Shown: positions 22,440 to 34,700 of the stretch, piece after piece
Layout of the letters: each line of letters opens with the position of its first letter
Numbering within the stretch: the stretch's first letter is position 1
Origin: Neoceratodus forsteri
Taxonomy: Eukaryota; Chordata; Ceratodontiformes; Ceratodontidae
Assembly: GCA_016271365.2 (NCBI GenBank)
Contig: CM057449.1
Coordinates: forward strand, 1,567,380,501 to 1,567,444,500
Direction: 5' to 3'
DNA length: 64,000 nt
Translations under genes and position numbers: made by a program
The notes under the pieces: model-generated
Told to the model about the DNA's origin: nothing
The model's input: the letters and a program-made list of their open reading frames with translations, nothing else
Databases searched by the model: none

Positions 22440-22640
22440 TGCACCAGGGGTGTGAGTGAGAGGGAGTGAGTGAGTGAGAGAGACAGACATAAGGAGAGAA
22501 ACACACAGACAGACAGACAGACAGAACACAGCCCACACACAGAGGGAGAGGACAGAGGTGGCATAGGAGAGAGAGAGAGAGGCAGAGAGAGAGAGGCAGC
22601 ATACACAGACAAAACAGTGCACAGGGTGGCACACAGCCAG
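22440..22640. repeat. Purine-rich (GA/CA) low-complexity tract in Harbinger 5' region
   Basis: Runs of gagtgagtgag, cagacagacagac and gagagagag. Frames across it (for example a 178-residue minus-strand frame rich in Ser and Leu) are composition artefacts. Confidence 0.85.
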
Positions 22641-22677
22641 CAGCCAACCACCCAGGGGACAGTGGACAGCAAGGGCC

Positions 22678-23915
22678 ATGGACAGTGCGCACTTCATGAT
22701 GGAGGCAGTAATGAGGGGTGTGAGGGGGCAGGAGGAACAGCGATGTGGCTGAGGAAGGGCCCGACGGCGGTATGCCCGACACAGGTGGTACCGTACCTGC
22801 ATCACCTTTGAGAACTACAATGATACTGAGATCATGGGCTGGTACCACCTGAACAGGGCCATTCTGAGGCAGCACTGTGAGCTGTGCAGTGTGGAGATGC
22901 AGACACCCACCAGATGGAGCCACGCCATGTCTGTCGAGATGAAGGTGACCACCGTCATGTGCCTGGTCACCATGGGCACCTTCAGGAGACCAACAGGGGA
23001 CACCACAGGCATCACCCAGTCAGTCACATCTTGCCTCCTCACATAGTTCATAAATGCCCTGCTGCCACATTCTTTGGACTTCATCCATTTCCCAGCACAC
23101 AGACAGAGCATACAACAGCCATGGAGGACTTCCACAGGAGTAGCAGCACATATGCCTGGCATGACTGTAGCCAATGACTGCACCCTGTGGCCATCCCACA
23201 TGCCACATGGCCCTGAGGGCATGGCATACATCAACCAGAAGGGGAGCCCGAGTGTCAACTTCCAGGTGGTGTGCGATGCCATTGGGCGCATCACCAATGT
23301 CTGCACCATACACCCTGGGAGTGCACATGACGCATTCATCTGGCACAGTTTTGCACTGTGCCACAGGTTTGAATGTGGAGACATCCCCACAGGCCACCTA
23401 GTGGGTGAGTATGGTATGGGAAAAGGGCGATGGGCAGAGCAGGCCTAGGGATGGAGGTGGGCAGGGTGTGCATGGTGGTGTGGGTGCCAGGGACAGGCAA
23501 GGGGCACAGCATAGAATAGCAGAGGGCTAACCATGTCAGTCTCTACACAAGTGACAGCACGTATCCACTGATGCCCTGGCTGCTCACCTCCTACCAGCAC
23601 CCGTCAGCCCCAGCAAATGAGCGGTACAATGAGGCAAACGCCAGCATGTGCAACATCATCAAGTGTGTCTTTGGCATGCTGAAAGCATGGTTCCATTGCC
23701 TTGACAGGTCAGGCAGTGCCCTACAGTACAGCCCCTCGAAAGCATGTGGCCTATTCCTGGCCTGCTGCATACTGCACAACATGGCCATTGACTGTGGGAT
23801 AGCTGTCGAGGCTGATGAGGGTGACAGTAGCGGGGACAATGGAGGCAATGGGCCAGAGGGTGGTGGACTGCCATCCCCTGGGTGGAGGGACCCCTGGCTG
23901 CTCCAGCAGGTGTGA
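22678..23915 (+). pseudogene. HARBI1-type Harbinger transposase, disabled
   Basis: Harbinger transposases are DDE enzymes that cut at the element ends with help from a Myb-like partner. Exon 1 (22678-23404) runs from ATG through a WYRTCITFENY segment, GTFRRPTGDTTGI, the first catalytic Asp in VANDCTLWPSH, then NQKGSPSVNFQVVCDA and PGSAHDAFIW. Exon 2 (from about 23552) has DSTYPLMPWLLTSY with the second Asp, then ERYNEANASMCN, FGMLKAWFHCL and ACCILHNMA. Defects: an in-frame TGA at 22750, a TAG at 23044, and a one-base misfit where exon 1 (donor gtgagt at 23405) meets exon 2. The third acidic residue, expected 36 positions after the second Asp, is Lys (IIKCVFG where the family has a Glu). The intron is short (about 147 bp). 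Confidence 0.9.
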
Positions 23916-24639
23916 CCCCACTGGGACACCATCACACGGGAGCACTATGGTGCACACAGGTAGGTGGTATGGTACACATGCATGGGCCACACAAAAAGGT
24001 ACAGCACACATGCAGGGTATGCTTGGCAATGGGCATGCACACAGAGGTGTGAGGCAGGGGTAAGGGGAGTCAGTGGCACACAACCACACACAGCAACACA
24101 CACACACACACACCCACATGCATCCACACACCCAGGTGTTGGTATGTGACGTGGATCAGATGCATTGCACCGGTGCACAGGCGCAACCAGTGCTAGCCTG
24201 CCCTCATCATTCCCATGCCACATGGTCCAGTGGCCGGGCAAGCATGCACACAGGCAGCGTGTGGCACGACACACAGGAGTGACACCAGTGGTAGACACAC
24301 ACACACACCACCAATGTGTGCACAGGGCAGCAGTGTCAGACAGCAGTCAGGGCAGTCTGCACATCAGGGCTGCTGCACGGAACCATGGCCACCATGGCCA
24401 CAGGGGCGGCTGCACTGGGGGATGATCAACAGCCACAAGCTGCACATCAGCCATTGGGGGGTTTGCAACAGCCCCCCAGGGGTGGAACCATGGGACTGCG
24501 ACCTTGTCTGTGCGGGGATGTGCAGGCACCCAAACAGGCCAGCTCAGGGCGTGCCTGGGATGCCTACATCAGAGCCTGGCATCGACTGTGTTGGGGTTGC
24601 CAATGCGAGTTCATGGGTGGACAGCACACTGCGGGGGGT

Positions 24640-26183
24640 CACCTGTGCATGGCCATGCCCTGTGGCAACCAGCAATGCAAAAGCCATCCGTTATTGCAGT
24701 GGCAATAAGATCCAAGGATGCAGTCATGGCATCCTGCATGTGCTGCATCCCCACCAGGATATGTGGAGGGCCCCTTTCCTGCTGCTCAGTTAACTGTCAC
24801 ACCTTCACATGCAGTGCACGCATCCCAGAGGCAAGCAGCACCAGTTGCTGAACGGATGCCCACAGCAGATGGGTGTGCTCAGCCAGCCGGTCAGCATCCT
24901 GGGGCTTCCGGGCAGGATGCCAATCCTCTTGTGGTGATTGGCCATTCTGCAGAGCCCCCCTCTCTGGTGGACGCTGCACAGTTGGGTCTGCAGAGGGAAC
25001 GGGCACAGCAGGCGCACCTGCGGCAACCTTGTGTCTGGCTGCTCAGTGGCACCTGTAGCCTGCTGCTGTTGCCCATTTGGCTGCTGTACACCACCCAGTG
25101 CCTGCGAGGCCTCACCACCACCACCACCACAGTGCACAGCTGGGGCAGCGCACACTGCTGCACCCACAGTGGTGGCAGGCAGCTGTTCTGCCACTGGCAG
25201 AATGCTGGGGCATGGTGCCTGTGTCAGATGCCAGCAGGGGTGTCTCACCCACAGCATTGCCCATGCTGTCCAGGATCAGTGTGATGTCATCATTGGAGTT
25301 GGACCCCCAATCTGTGTCCCTGCGAGAACACCAGTCTGGCATCCTGCAGAAACACACCCAGGGCCTGCCCAACCCCAAATCCAGGACATCCACCTGCACT
25401 GTGGTGCAGAGCTGCAGCCTGTCAGGCCCCCAGATGTCAGTGGAGGTGGACAGCTGGTCCTCTGGGACCATACAAGCATCCACAGTTGCTGTCGCTGCCA
25501 GTGCTTCATCATCTGCACAGAGGCATGCTGGTACTGCAAGAGAAGGAAAGGTGTGTCAGTAATGCAGTGTTCACATATGCCCCCCTGTACACTGCCGCTG
25601 CATGTCTCCTGCAGCATGGCATGCACATGGGTGTGCACACATGCACATGACATGCATGCTGGCTGCATGCATGCCAGCATGACTGTGTATCCACCCTCCA
25701 TGCCACCGGCTGTGCATGGCTACCAAACTTACCATGCAGTGATGGGCTGCCCCTCATCAGGAATCCTCATCCAGGCACACCCTCCACTGTGGTGCAATGC
25801 ATGATGGCTGCCACCAACTCCTCTTGCAGTGTCAGTTTGGGTGCATCCGCAGGCCTTCCTCTGGTGGCAGTACAGGCCTCCCAGATGGCTGCCACCTTCT
25901 CCTTTATCTACTGCTTGTCCATTCTCACCTTCTTTCGGCACTCCTGCACCGACTGCTGGCAGCCGCCATGCTGGTTAACGTAAGCTGCCACTGCCACCCA
26001 CGCACCAGCCCTAGCCTGTGATGTACCTGTGGCACCACTCAACAGGGGCTCCCTGTCCAGGTGGGCTTCAAAGAGGTCATTAGTCTCAGCCTTTTTGAAT
26101 CTGGGCCTACACTTCCATGCAGGTCCCCGTTCCTCGCCCTCCTCATGTACCGACATGTTGCTGCCTGTGAACATGGAAAGCAC
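24640..26183 (-). pseudogene. NAIF1-like Myb/SANT protein of the Harbinger element
   Basis: The Harbinger partner protein carries a Myb/SANT-type DNA-binding domain and helps the transposase reach the nucleus and the element ends. Exon 1 (26183 to 25735) shows RPRFKKAETNDLFEAHLDRE, then AWVAVAAYVNQHGG and VQECRKKVR, the tri-helical pattern of NAIF1-type domains, then IKEKVAAIWEA and LTLQEELVAAI. It ends at a clear gtaagt donor. Exon 2 starts after a strong acceptor (ccttctcttgcag, first base 25533) in the matching phase with an acidic stretch. It finishes with a helical tail (RLAEHTHLLWASVQQL, then MTASLDLIATAI). Defects: TAG after KVRMDKQ, TGA at 25768-25770, and TGA in the tail after ALHVKV. 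The long plus-strand frame over this region is its shadow. Confidence 0.82.
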
Positions 26184-26833
26184 AGTGTAACAGTGGCAGC
26201 ATCTACCCGGTCCATCCCACCATGCAGTGTGGTTGGCTCCCAGTGAGTTGCAGCGGCATGCACAACTTACCTATCAAGGTTGCAATACTGGCCCATGGCC
26301 TGTGCTGTTCCATGGCACTTATATGGTGCAACGCATGCAAATGAGGTTGGGGGCAACAGTATTGACATTCTAATGCACCCACTGTGCCACACATTGGCTG
26401 ATAAGCTTATTTGCATGTGGTGTCTGAATATTGTGGTATTGCACCAGAGCAAGTCACCACAGAACAATGCACATGCTTACGCAGTGCGCAGGCCCACAGT
26501 GCACATGCACATCACAGCATCATGGTGTCAATCACACACTGTGTACGGACAGCACAATGCAGTGGCATTGCACATGTAGTGCATGGGCCAGCTATGCGCA
26601 TGGCCGTGCATGAGGTACCATGCTCTATCACCGCATGCGCAATGCCGTCGACCCTGACCTGGGTCAGACCTCTGACCCCTGTGACCCAGTGTAGCCACAC
26701 CCATTCTGCACATCTCTGGCACCATGTGATGTCGTGCACTGTGCATGTTCCCATGCATCGCGCAGCTGGTTCATAGGCGTGTACATGTGCTCCTCTTGCC
26801 ATCACTTTTGCAGCCAAACCTATTGAGCTGACA

Positions 26834-28065
26834 ATGGCACAGGCAAGATGCAGGAGGGCCCAGAACTGGACGCAGGTCAAGTTGGCCAATGTAGTGGCCT
26901 GCATTGAGCCCCACACACACCAGCTCTTTGGACAGGTGCCCCTGCAGTGGGCCAGGGGCACAATGTGGCAGAACATCGCCAACAGCCTGGAGCACAGGAC
27001 GGGGGTGCCTAGGACTGGAGAACAATGTTGCCACCACTACGGAGACCTCATGCGGTGGGACCCAGAGTGCCTGAGGAGACTACAGGCATGTGCCAAGAGT
27101 GGGCCGTGCCACAGCCAGGTAAGTCATGCCATGTTACATGTTTGCCCTGGTGATGTACCGTGGTGTTGGCTTTGCTGCCTGCAATGCCCTGCAGAGGGGC
27201 ACACTGTTGTCATGCACATCGCTGGGTGGAATTGCTAGCTTCTGCTTGCATTGCAATATAGCCATGCGGGACATGTTGGGAGAGGCACACCCTGTGCACA
27301 GGGGAGGGGTGGGGGGCAGCTGCTGTAGTCAGTTCCTGATGTGCACCTGTCTGCTTTCCATTCCCAGAACCTGAGGACTGTCGGAGGGTCCAGGCTGCAG
27401 CAGCGAGGCAGGCTGCAGCAGGACATGATGGGGGAGCCTGCATCAGCAGGGCTGCTGAGGGCAGGTAGGCACTGTCATGGTCCTTTGCTCTGTGCATGGA
27501 GGCTGGTGGGGGATTTCAGTGCAGGCATAGCTGCCTGTGTCATGTGCCATGGTAGCTGTGTGTGTCGACTGTGCGTGGTGCATGCCACTGTGGCATGTCC
27601 ATTAGACATGTGTGCCAGCTGTTGGTAGGGTGGGAATCGCCCAGCTGCCACTGTTGTTGCTGTGGTGCTGCCAGTGCACTGTGTCATGTGACTGTCATTG
27701 TGCAGTCATGTGGCCATTGTGCAGCAAGGACCACCTCTGTGCAATGACGTGGTGCTCCAAGTTGCTGACTGGCATTGCCCCCACCCTGTGGATGGCCATT
27801 ATGGGCCCTCCAGATGTGTGTGTTCTCACTGACCACTCGCACTGTGGGTGGGTATGGTATCTTGGGACATTGCACTGATCACCTGTCCTGTCCCTTATTA
27901 TAGGTGTCCAGTGGTGAAGACCACCACGATCCATGCTCTCAGACTGCTGCCGATCCTTCTTGTGGCCCCATGATGCTGGAGGTGGCTGGAAAGATCAGAC
28001 GGATGCTGGTGGCAGACCAGATGCAGCGTCAGCATGCCAGGGCAGCCAGATGGAGCAGCCATTAG
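26834..28065 (+). CDS. Second Myb/trihelix gene of the Harbinger element
   Basis: Three exons are visible. Exon 1 (26834-27118) encodes 95 residues with RAQNWTQVKLANVVACIEPH, LFGQVPLQWARGTMWQNIAN and RTGEQCCHHYGDL, a Trp-containing three-helix Myb/SANT (MSANTD-like) domain. Donor CAG|gtaagt. Exon 2 (27369-27464) follows attcccag in phase 0 and is rich in Gln and Arg. Exon 3 (27904-28065) reads DPSCGPMMLEVAGKIRRMLV and ends ARWSSH at TAG. None of the three exons has an internal stop, but exons 2 and 3 join one base out of frame with the splice sites I chose. It differs from the NAIF1-like gene in its helix motifs, so it is not a duplicate of it. Its role in transposition is inferred from position only. 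Confidence 0.72.
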
Positions 28066-29127
28066 TTTTGCCCCTGTTTAACCCTGCTTTCCTGCTATAC
28101 CTCCCCTTCAGTTCCCTCTCCACTGTGCAGTCCCTGTTCCCTGTTCCCTGTCCCTTCCCTCACTGTACCTACCTTTCCCAGCCCCTAGTTATTGTACATA
28201 GTTCCATTTAAATATATATTTTCTGACTTACTTGCCTGTGTCTGTGTCTGCTTTGCAGGTGGTGTGAGAAGCCATGCTGCAGTGGCCCAGTGTCTGTCCG
28301 TGTGGTGTGCATGTGCAGGGGCGTGTGTTGTGCTTCTATGGTTCACAGCTGTGTGCTGTGGTGTGTCCCACTGTGGTGGTGTCTATCACCTGGGTCAGTG
28401 GCTGTGCCTTGGGTGCCCTTGGGCCAGCTGTTGCGGTGTGTGGCGGTGGCACACAGCCATGGTCATTGGTCGGGTACTGTCCACACACTGTGTTGGGGCC
28501 CCTGCTTAGCATTGTGTGGTCTGTCCCATGTGGTCTGCCATGTTACCTGCCACCTGACTAGTTCCTGTGCCTACTGTGTGGGCTTTCTGTGCCTGTGTGG
28601 CATGTGTGTGCTCGGCTGCATGGTCTTGGGTGTGGCCTGCTATGGTCTGGGTGGGGTGGGGCATGGCCAGCGGCCTGCGGGGGAGCTTCCTTGATGGCCC
28701 TCTGTTGACTTTGGCACCTCCTGTTGCCTGCTTTCTCTGCCGCTGTTGTATTCTGGGGTCAGGTGTCTGGGTGCCTGTGGGAGCCCTGCTGTGCCCTGCT
28801 GGTGAAGGCCTCCAGTGGCCTGCCACTGTGCTTCCCTGACTGTGTCTCTGGGTCTGTTCTCTGTGCCATACCCTCCTCTGTTGCTCTGCTGCTCTGCTCC
28901 CACAGTTGTGCTGGAGCATCCTTTTTTGTGCCATGGTGCAACTCTATTTGCACCATGGCACACCTCTGTTTGCACCATGGTGCAACTTTACCATATTCAG
29001 ACGGGTTTTGTGGGTGCAGTTCAGCCTGCACAACCTCTGAATATGGCTCCTGTTGTGCCATGGCACATCGGAGTTGCACTGCACTGGACTTGCGCCGGGC
29101 TTTGGCACATTTCTGAATATCTGGGCC

Positions 29128-31384
29128 ATTGTATGTAACCTATAAATTGCACATTTTACCATGCAGTGTAGTGGACTCTATGATACTACAATCTAAGACT
29201 GCTAATAAAATAAAAACAAGTGAAAACATGCAAACCAAACACACAGCAGATAAGTTCTTTATAGTAGTTTTAAACCATTTCTAGGCTTATAAATTAAAAT
29301 GTCTCCTATGTTCACACCATTCTCTTTATGGAGAGAGAACATGAAGTGTATTCAGCCTGAAATACATCAGCAATGTTATTCCTTGTATATAGAAGTCAGG
29401 CTGTAAAGCTGTAAAGCAATTAAAAAATCACAAGACACCACTCTTCAATCTCCTTAGCAGAAAACCACCTTAAATATAAAACAGAGAAAAGCAATGCCTT
29501 CAGGCAAGAGATCACCTCCAAAATAGGTATTTAAATATAAATCCTTACAGACTGATATACTCTCAGAAAGACAGCAAGTTTTCAAGTTAAAGTTCAAACT
29601 CCATATTATTAATGCCTGACTGAGGATATTCAGACCCATAAATCTTGATGCAATATTTTTCCAGAGCATTAAGCTATGGTCCTGGAATGCTGACCCATTC
29701 AAAAGGCCAGATAAGTTCCAACAGCTTCATGTATAGGACTTCACATAATGTCTACAATATAAGCAATATGAACAATATAAATAGCACCTCTTAAGTGTAG
29801 GAACACCTCACAGCAGCTGCTTTTCATTTTCTGCATTCATGCAGAAGCAGTAGAGGAAACCATAGCTGTTAGTGCTGATAAAGTGAGATCCTTCTCCCTC
29901 TTTCAAATCAAGGGACCCTGAAAACAAACATCACCAATCCAGGCTGCATTTCCACCAGTGGTCATATAGACATATATGACTTACAGAGTCTCTAGCTTTC
30001 CATTTCCATCTGTCTTTGGTCTCTGGTGGTTTCATTGTCCATCCCCAAAGTCCCCAGGTTAATGATATTTAAATCCATCTGCAGGGAAAAACAGAATAAT
30101 TGCTCAGCTGGGCGTAGTATATTTAATAGTTTAAAATAATATTGAAACCACCTGCCCCAGGTAATGGGGAATACCTTTTGGAAAGTTGGCTTCAGCTTAT
30201 CAGCACTTATAGTGTGGTTATCCGACCATCCTCCTTTCCTCTCAAGGGTCATCCCAAATCCAGGCTTAGATAGAAAAACTCCTTTAAAAGGTCTGTTCAA
30301 TAAAGCTGCACATAAATTACAATCAGTCCTGCACGGTATGTTAAGTACAAAAGTGTGGCACTCAGTAGCAGTGTAAATCACCCTGCAGAAGATTTCAGAT
30401 TTCAAACACAGAAATGTTTGTTCAACACAAATCTTATAGCACAACTATAGTCACTCGCCCAGCTCTTTGGCTCTCCCCAGCCTTCTAAGGGGCTCAGTAC
30501 ATCGACTGCTTTTCATGTGTTGGAGAGTTAAAGCTCTAAGATAAACTTTACAAAACTTGTATTCTAATTCATAGAAGGACTTGATGTCAGTTAACATCAT
30601 AAACAGGCATAGATTATCATTAAATGAGAGCTAAGTCCTAAAAATAAGGAACTCTCTGGAGCAACAGAATGAAGTGGTGTAGCTTGCGGCTCAATAAAAT
30701 TATATGGTTCTAGAATCAAAATCTCAAAAGTTTTGCCCCAATGCTACTCCTACAAGTCACATTTTGGATCAAAGCTCCTTACTGGACATCAGCCAAAACC
30801 TGCATGCTAGATCTTCAAGCAGAGAGTTTTTTGGTAAAGCTCAGCAAGGCAAATAATTCACTATGCTGCCATGCAAGTCTATTAAATGTAGTTATAAATA
30901 AAACAGGCAAAGCTTGCAAGACTTAAAAGTAAAAAAAAAAATTATTTTCAAGGATTAAAGTGGAGTGGTGTGAAGCAGAGCAGCAGTGGCCATCTTACTG
31001 CTCTGCCCTCCCGTTCGTTCAATAAATAGGAATGGCGTCTCCTATAACAACCAAAAAAAGCGCAAACCAACCACACCGTACATTTTGTCAGATTCAGTTT
31101 TATGCTGTTTTATTGTGGCTGTGTAACCCCTGCTGGATTCCATACCATGCACAGTTGCATTAAATTCAGACTTACAGTACCTCATTTCACATTAGGATTC
31201 TATGTGAATCTTGTGCAGCTAGTCATATATAGTATGTGTTTATGTTTTGTGAGCAACTCTCAAATGTTTTGTTGCATTTGCAACAATTTCCATAACAACA
31301 AAAGAAAAAAAAGATGAATGCATCAATTGTTTTAAAAACTTGTGGCACTTGTACCAAAATGTTAGACCACCTTTCATGGTTTAA
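29128..31384. other. No gene recognised; AT-rich, possible old LTR-type sequence
   Basis: No exon with matching splice sites is seen. The segment ending at about 31020 (gagcagcagtggccatctta, then ctgctctgccctcc) resembles 35727-35762 (ggccatcttgcagctccgcc). This may be the same end of one retroelement family. Not assigned further. Confidence 0.3.
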
Positions 31385-31760
31385 CAGTTATTTATTTAGT
31401 TTTGTTTACGGTGTGTGTGCTAGCCATAAAAATGACTATTTTCAGACAAGACCCGGGAGGTTACAAGCAAGACTAGCACAGTCACAGATCTCAGGATGGG
31501 GCTACAAGAACAGGGGTACAGTTTTGACAGTAATAGATACAATTAATAGTTAGATTAGTAAGATATAGCTTTCGCCAGCAAAAAAATTGACTTACAATAG
31601 CAATGATACAGGTTTACAGCAGAAGACATGGTTCAACATGAGCATGGGGTAGATAACAATATAACGCCTGGCATACAACAAAGGGTAGTACAGTGCCAGA
31701 GTAAATTATGTAGGGTTCTATGTCAAAACAGTGATAGCTAAATGGTGATCACCATTATAG
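31385..31760 (-). repeat. Probable LINE 3' end fragment
   Basis: tttatttagttttgtttacg starts the plus strand, so the minus strand ends in an A-rich aaataaataa tail. The following cattttcagacaagacccgg-like sequence resembles the tail of the SINE/LINE family described at 51.9 kb. Evidence is limited to the tail. Confidence 0.4.
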
Positions 31761-32319
31761 CGAGTGTACATCACTGAAAACCAAAACTGGGATGTACACT
31801 CCCAGCAAAGACACGCAGGCTTTGTACCCCCGCACCCTCCTTACTAAGATTCTTAACTCCGAGGGTGGGGTGCATGTCATGGGGGAGAAACTTGTAAAAC
31901 ATACTCCTGCCCACAAAATACAAAATACTGTGCACCCTCCCCACTGTAACTGGTCACCCTCACAACCATACCACATGGCAAGCTCAGCAACCTCTCACCA
32001 CACTACCGCCCACATACCTTCCATCCTGTTCTGTTTCCTTTCTGTTTTTCTGGTCACCTTGTTATTCGCCCTTCGCTACCCTTTCAGGGTAGCTCACATG
32101 ACGAGTGCTGAAACTGAGTCATTCAATTTCAGTCGCCGTTTTGATGAGTTGTACTATTGCACTGTAACTGGAACACAACTCTGAAAATCCATCCCTATAT
32201 CATTATAGATAAACTTTATTGGTCAATCAGATAGTCATTTCAATTACATAAAAAAAAGATTAACGACAACTACTATATAACAGGGCAAATTTTTTTTTGG
32301 GGGGGGTATAAAAGTATTT
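31761..32319. other. Unassigned, locally GC-rich segment
   Basis: 31792-32184 has a 130-codon plus-strand frame starting MYTPSKDTQALYPRTLLTK. It shows no known domain, no good splice sites and no codon bias, so I do not call it a gene. An A-rich tract and cttt attggtcaatcag near 32212 suggest another LINE end. Confidence 0.25.
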
Positions 32320-32830
32320 ATTGAAGATAGAAGGATGCTGGATTCACTGCATAAGACAAAAGTGTCCAAATCAGTAGGGCCGAATGATATTTTGCCATAC
32401 ACACTGAAGGAGCTAGCATCACATACTCACTAACCACTAGCACACATTATCAATAAGTTCCTTATAACAGGTGAGGTACCCCAGGACTGGAGAAGAGCAG
32501 AGGTGGTGCTGATATTTGAAGAAGGCAGGGGGAATAACCTCGTTAACTACAGACCCATAAATATTATAGCAAAGGTGGGAGACTAACGGAGACAATACTC
32601 AAAGAAATAATAAATAACACATACACCACACATATATGTAGACAAAACACAACATAGGTTCAGATAGGGGAGGTCATGAACAAACATCTTATTTCATTTC
32701 CATGACCTTATTAGTAAGGTGTTGGAAGAAGGTAATTCAGTGGACATTATCTAGATCTAAGTAAGGTCTCTGATACTGTGCTGCACCATAAACTGATAAC
32801 TAAAATAAGAGAGAACTTTCCAAATATTCC
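32320..32830 (+). pseudogene. Old CR1/L3-like reverse transcriptase fragment
   Basis: The N-terminal RT block can be followed through several frame changes. It begins in GPNDILPYTLKELAS, continues past a TGEVPQDWRRAEVVLI-like stretch (frame change at about 32470) to a short NYRPI block, and later reads DTVLHHKLI near 32775. Divergence is much greater than in the CR1 copies at 5-8 and 58-62 kb, so this is an older family. Confidence 0.65.
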
Positions 32831-34493
32831 TCCCCTTCCAGTTCCAGTTCCAGATGATTTATTGTTCAACTTAGTAAGCCATTACAATATTCATACAACT
32901 AATATAAATATACTCGTACACATACTCATCATAAAACCAAAAAAAAATACAATCAAACTTTCTGTGTTTAGCTATAACATTAAATTTCAGACTAACTCAA
33001 TATAAGAATAGTTACTTCCTAATATGATAAACTTGTATTAAACACTTTGCGTATAATCAGTTAAAAACCATCTGCCTCCTCAAAATAATATACCCTCTAA
33101 AGACCACATCTAACAAATCTAGACAGCAAACTATAATAGCCAGATTTTTTCCCAAAAGTTCCACTATTTGTTCTTAAATAACACTTATGGCTAGACAAGT
33201 TAAAAATCAAACCCATCCCAGTCCCTATACTATCAGATTGTCCACATTACATAAGAAGACTTAGTAAGTACATGCAGATTACTAGACCACACCATGGAGC
33301 TATTACTTTCTGCATCTTTACTTTGTCCAAGAACACTTAGTGTAGTGCCTGGCTCCCATAAATGGGAACTCAGAGTAACCTATAGGGGTTACCATTCAGG
33401 TGCAATAGGATCCCTAGTTCGGGTACACCATCTTAACTCCCCCCCCAAAATTGTCCCTCCTGGGCAGACTTCCCAGAGAGACCTCAGATGGGTCCACCGG
33501 TCCTTAACCCACAACATATGGAAAATCCCACACCAAGTAGCCCCAGCAACACAGGAGTGGGGCAACTAAGTGTCCCATCCCTGTCTGCACAATTCATTCC
33601 TGTAACATTGTTTTGACCCACAATTTCCAGTTTAATGAATTAAGGTCAGCAAATTCTGTGGTACAACTAAATCACTCCATCCAATCTGGGCTTAAACTGC
33701 AGAATGGGCTAGATATGTTCGAAATTAAACCCTCAAGCAGAACTATGAGAAAACTTTGTCAAGTTAGTGGTCAATGTCCATCCTTCATTACAAATAAATA
33801 CAAAGACTTATAAAATGTATTTCCTATTGCAATTACTTAACATCCTTTTTATCGATAATAAGATAATCTAAGGTCTGTTTCTGAACACAAACTCCCTTTA
33901 AGCACTGCTGGCCAAATTCATTTTTGCCTCCAATTACCTGACTCTGCCATACATAAAAGCAATACTTAAGAAGGCTTGTAACCTCAGCCAGGAGATCTCT
34001 CCATAGTGCATCCTCATATCAAACTAAACTAGGCCAGAATTTAGTTTGCATACTTTCATACATTCACTATATCAGCTAAGTGCCTTTAACATACTTGCAT
34101 AACATTTTTCTGCCTTACTACATCCAGCACCTAACAATTAGTTAGAACTGAGTCTGCATACCTAACACACACTTTCTGTGTTAGTTCAAAAGCCTGATAA
34201 CATACTAACATATGATTTACCTGCTTTAACTGCAACTAGCAGCTAGAAGTTTTAGAGGAAGCACAAACTGCACAAATCTCCCAGAGCCTTAGTACACAAG
34301 ACAATCCTGGCACTTGCAAATGAACAGTGCACAGAATCCAAGACAATCAAATGGATATTTCCAAGCAGCACCAATGAAAGTAGAGATCCTTGATCCAAGA
34401 TTTGCTTAGCCATTACTTTACAATAACATGAAGCATATAGTGCTAAATATCTTAAATAGCTTGAAAGCCCTTAAATATATAAAATACATATTA
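32831..34493. other. No gene recognised
   Basis: AT-rich sequence. 33290-33600 is locally GC-richer, with no domain. Nothing matches the expected TGFBRAP1-like exons. Confidence 0.35.
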
Positions 34494-34700
34494 GGAGGCA
34501 GTATAGGCAGTGGTCTAAGGCTCTGAGCTGCAAATTTGGTGACATCCAGCAGACCAGACCTGGGTTTGAATTCCACAGCTTCCACTTGCATACTGTGTGA
34601 CCCTGAGCAAGTCACTTAACCTCCTTGTGCTCCCAGGTCGCTCCTGTAAAAAGCTTTCAGCTTAGTGTGCTATACCTGGTTAAATAAATAAAAAAAAAAT
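34494..34700 (+). mobile_element. tRNA-derived CORE-SINE, near full length
   Basis: The head ggaggcagtataggcagtgg and a B-box-like gggtttgaattcc are followed by the CORE/MIR-type body tgtgaccctgagcaagtcac and ttaacctccttgtgctc. The tail ends ctatacctggttaaataaat with an A-run. The body closely resembles the mammalian MIR core, which is an ancient vertebrate SINE module. The A-run supports plus orientation. Confidence 0.88.

Larger units (their letters stand above)
22151..29127. mobile_element. Autonomous-type Harbinger transposon with three genes
   Basis: The terminal inverted repeats are ggcccagacattcaga on the left and ggcccagatattcaga read from the right. The ends contain many gtgcaac/ttgcac words. 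The 6.98-kb interior carries three gene remnants: a HARBI1-type transposase (22678-23915, plus), a NAIF1-like Myb/SANT gene (26183 to about 24640, minus) and a Myb/trihelix gene (26834-28065, plus). The minus gene and the last plus gene diverge from a 650-bp gap. Flanking bases are act on the left and att on the right, so the 3-bp target duplication is at best imperfect. All three genes have introns with GT-AG signals. Stops and a lost catalytic residue show the copy is no longer active by itself. Confidence 0.88.

Noticed and set aside
22269..22923. Minus-strand frames of 109-178 codons rich in Ser and Leu
   Set aside because: They translate a GA/CA low-complexity tract at the Harbinger left end.
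24938..25804. Long 288-codon plus-strand open frame
   Set aside because: It lies opposite the NAIF1-like gene, is rich in Cys, His and Pro without domain, and is a shadow of the minus-strand coding sequence.
22148..29130. Exact 3-bp target duplication of the Harbinger
   Set aside because: Flanks are act and att, and shifting the boundary by one base does not give a match. Left unclaimed.
31792..32184. 130-codon open frame as a host gene
   Set aside because: No domain, no splice signals at its edges and no codon bias. Length is within chance for this locally GC-rich stretch.
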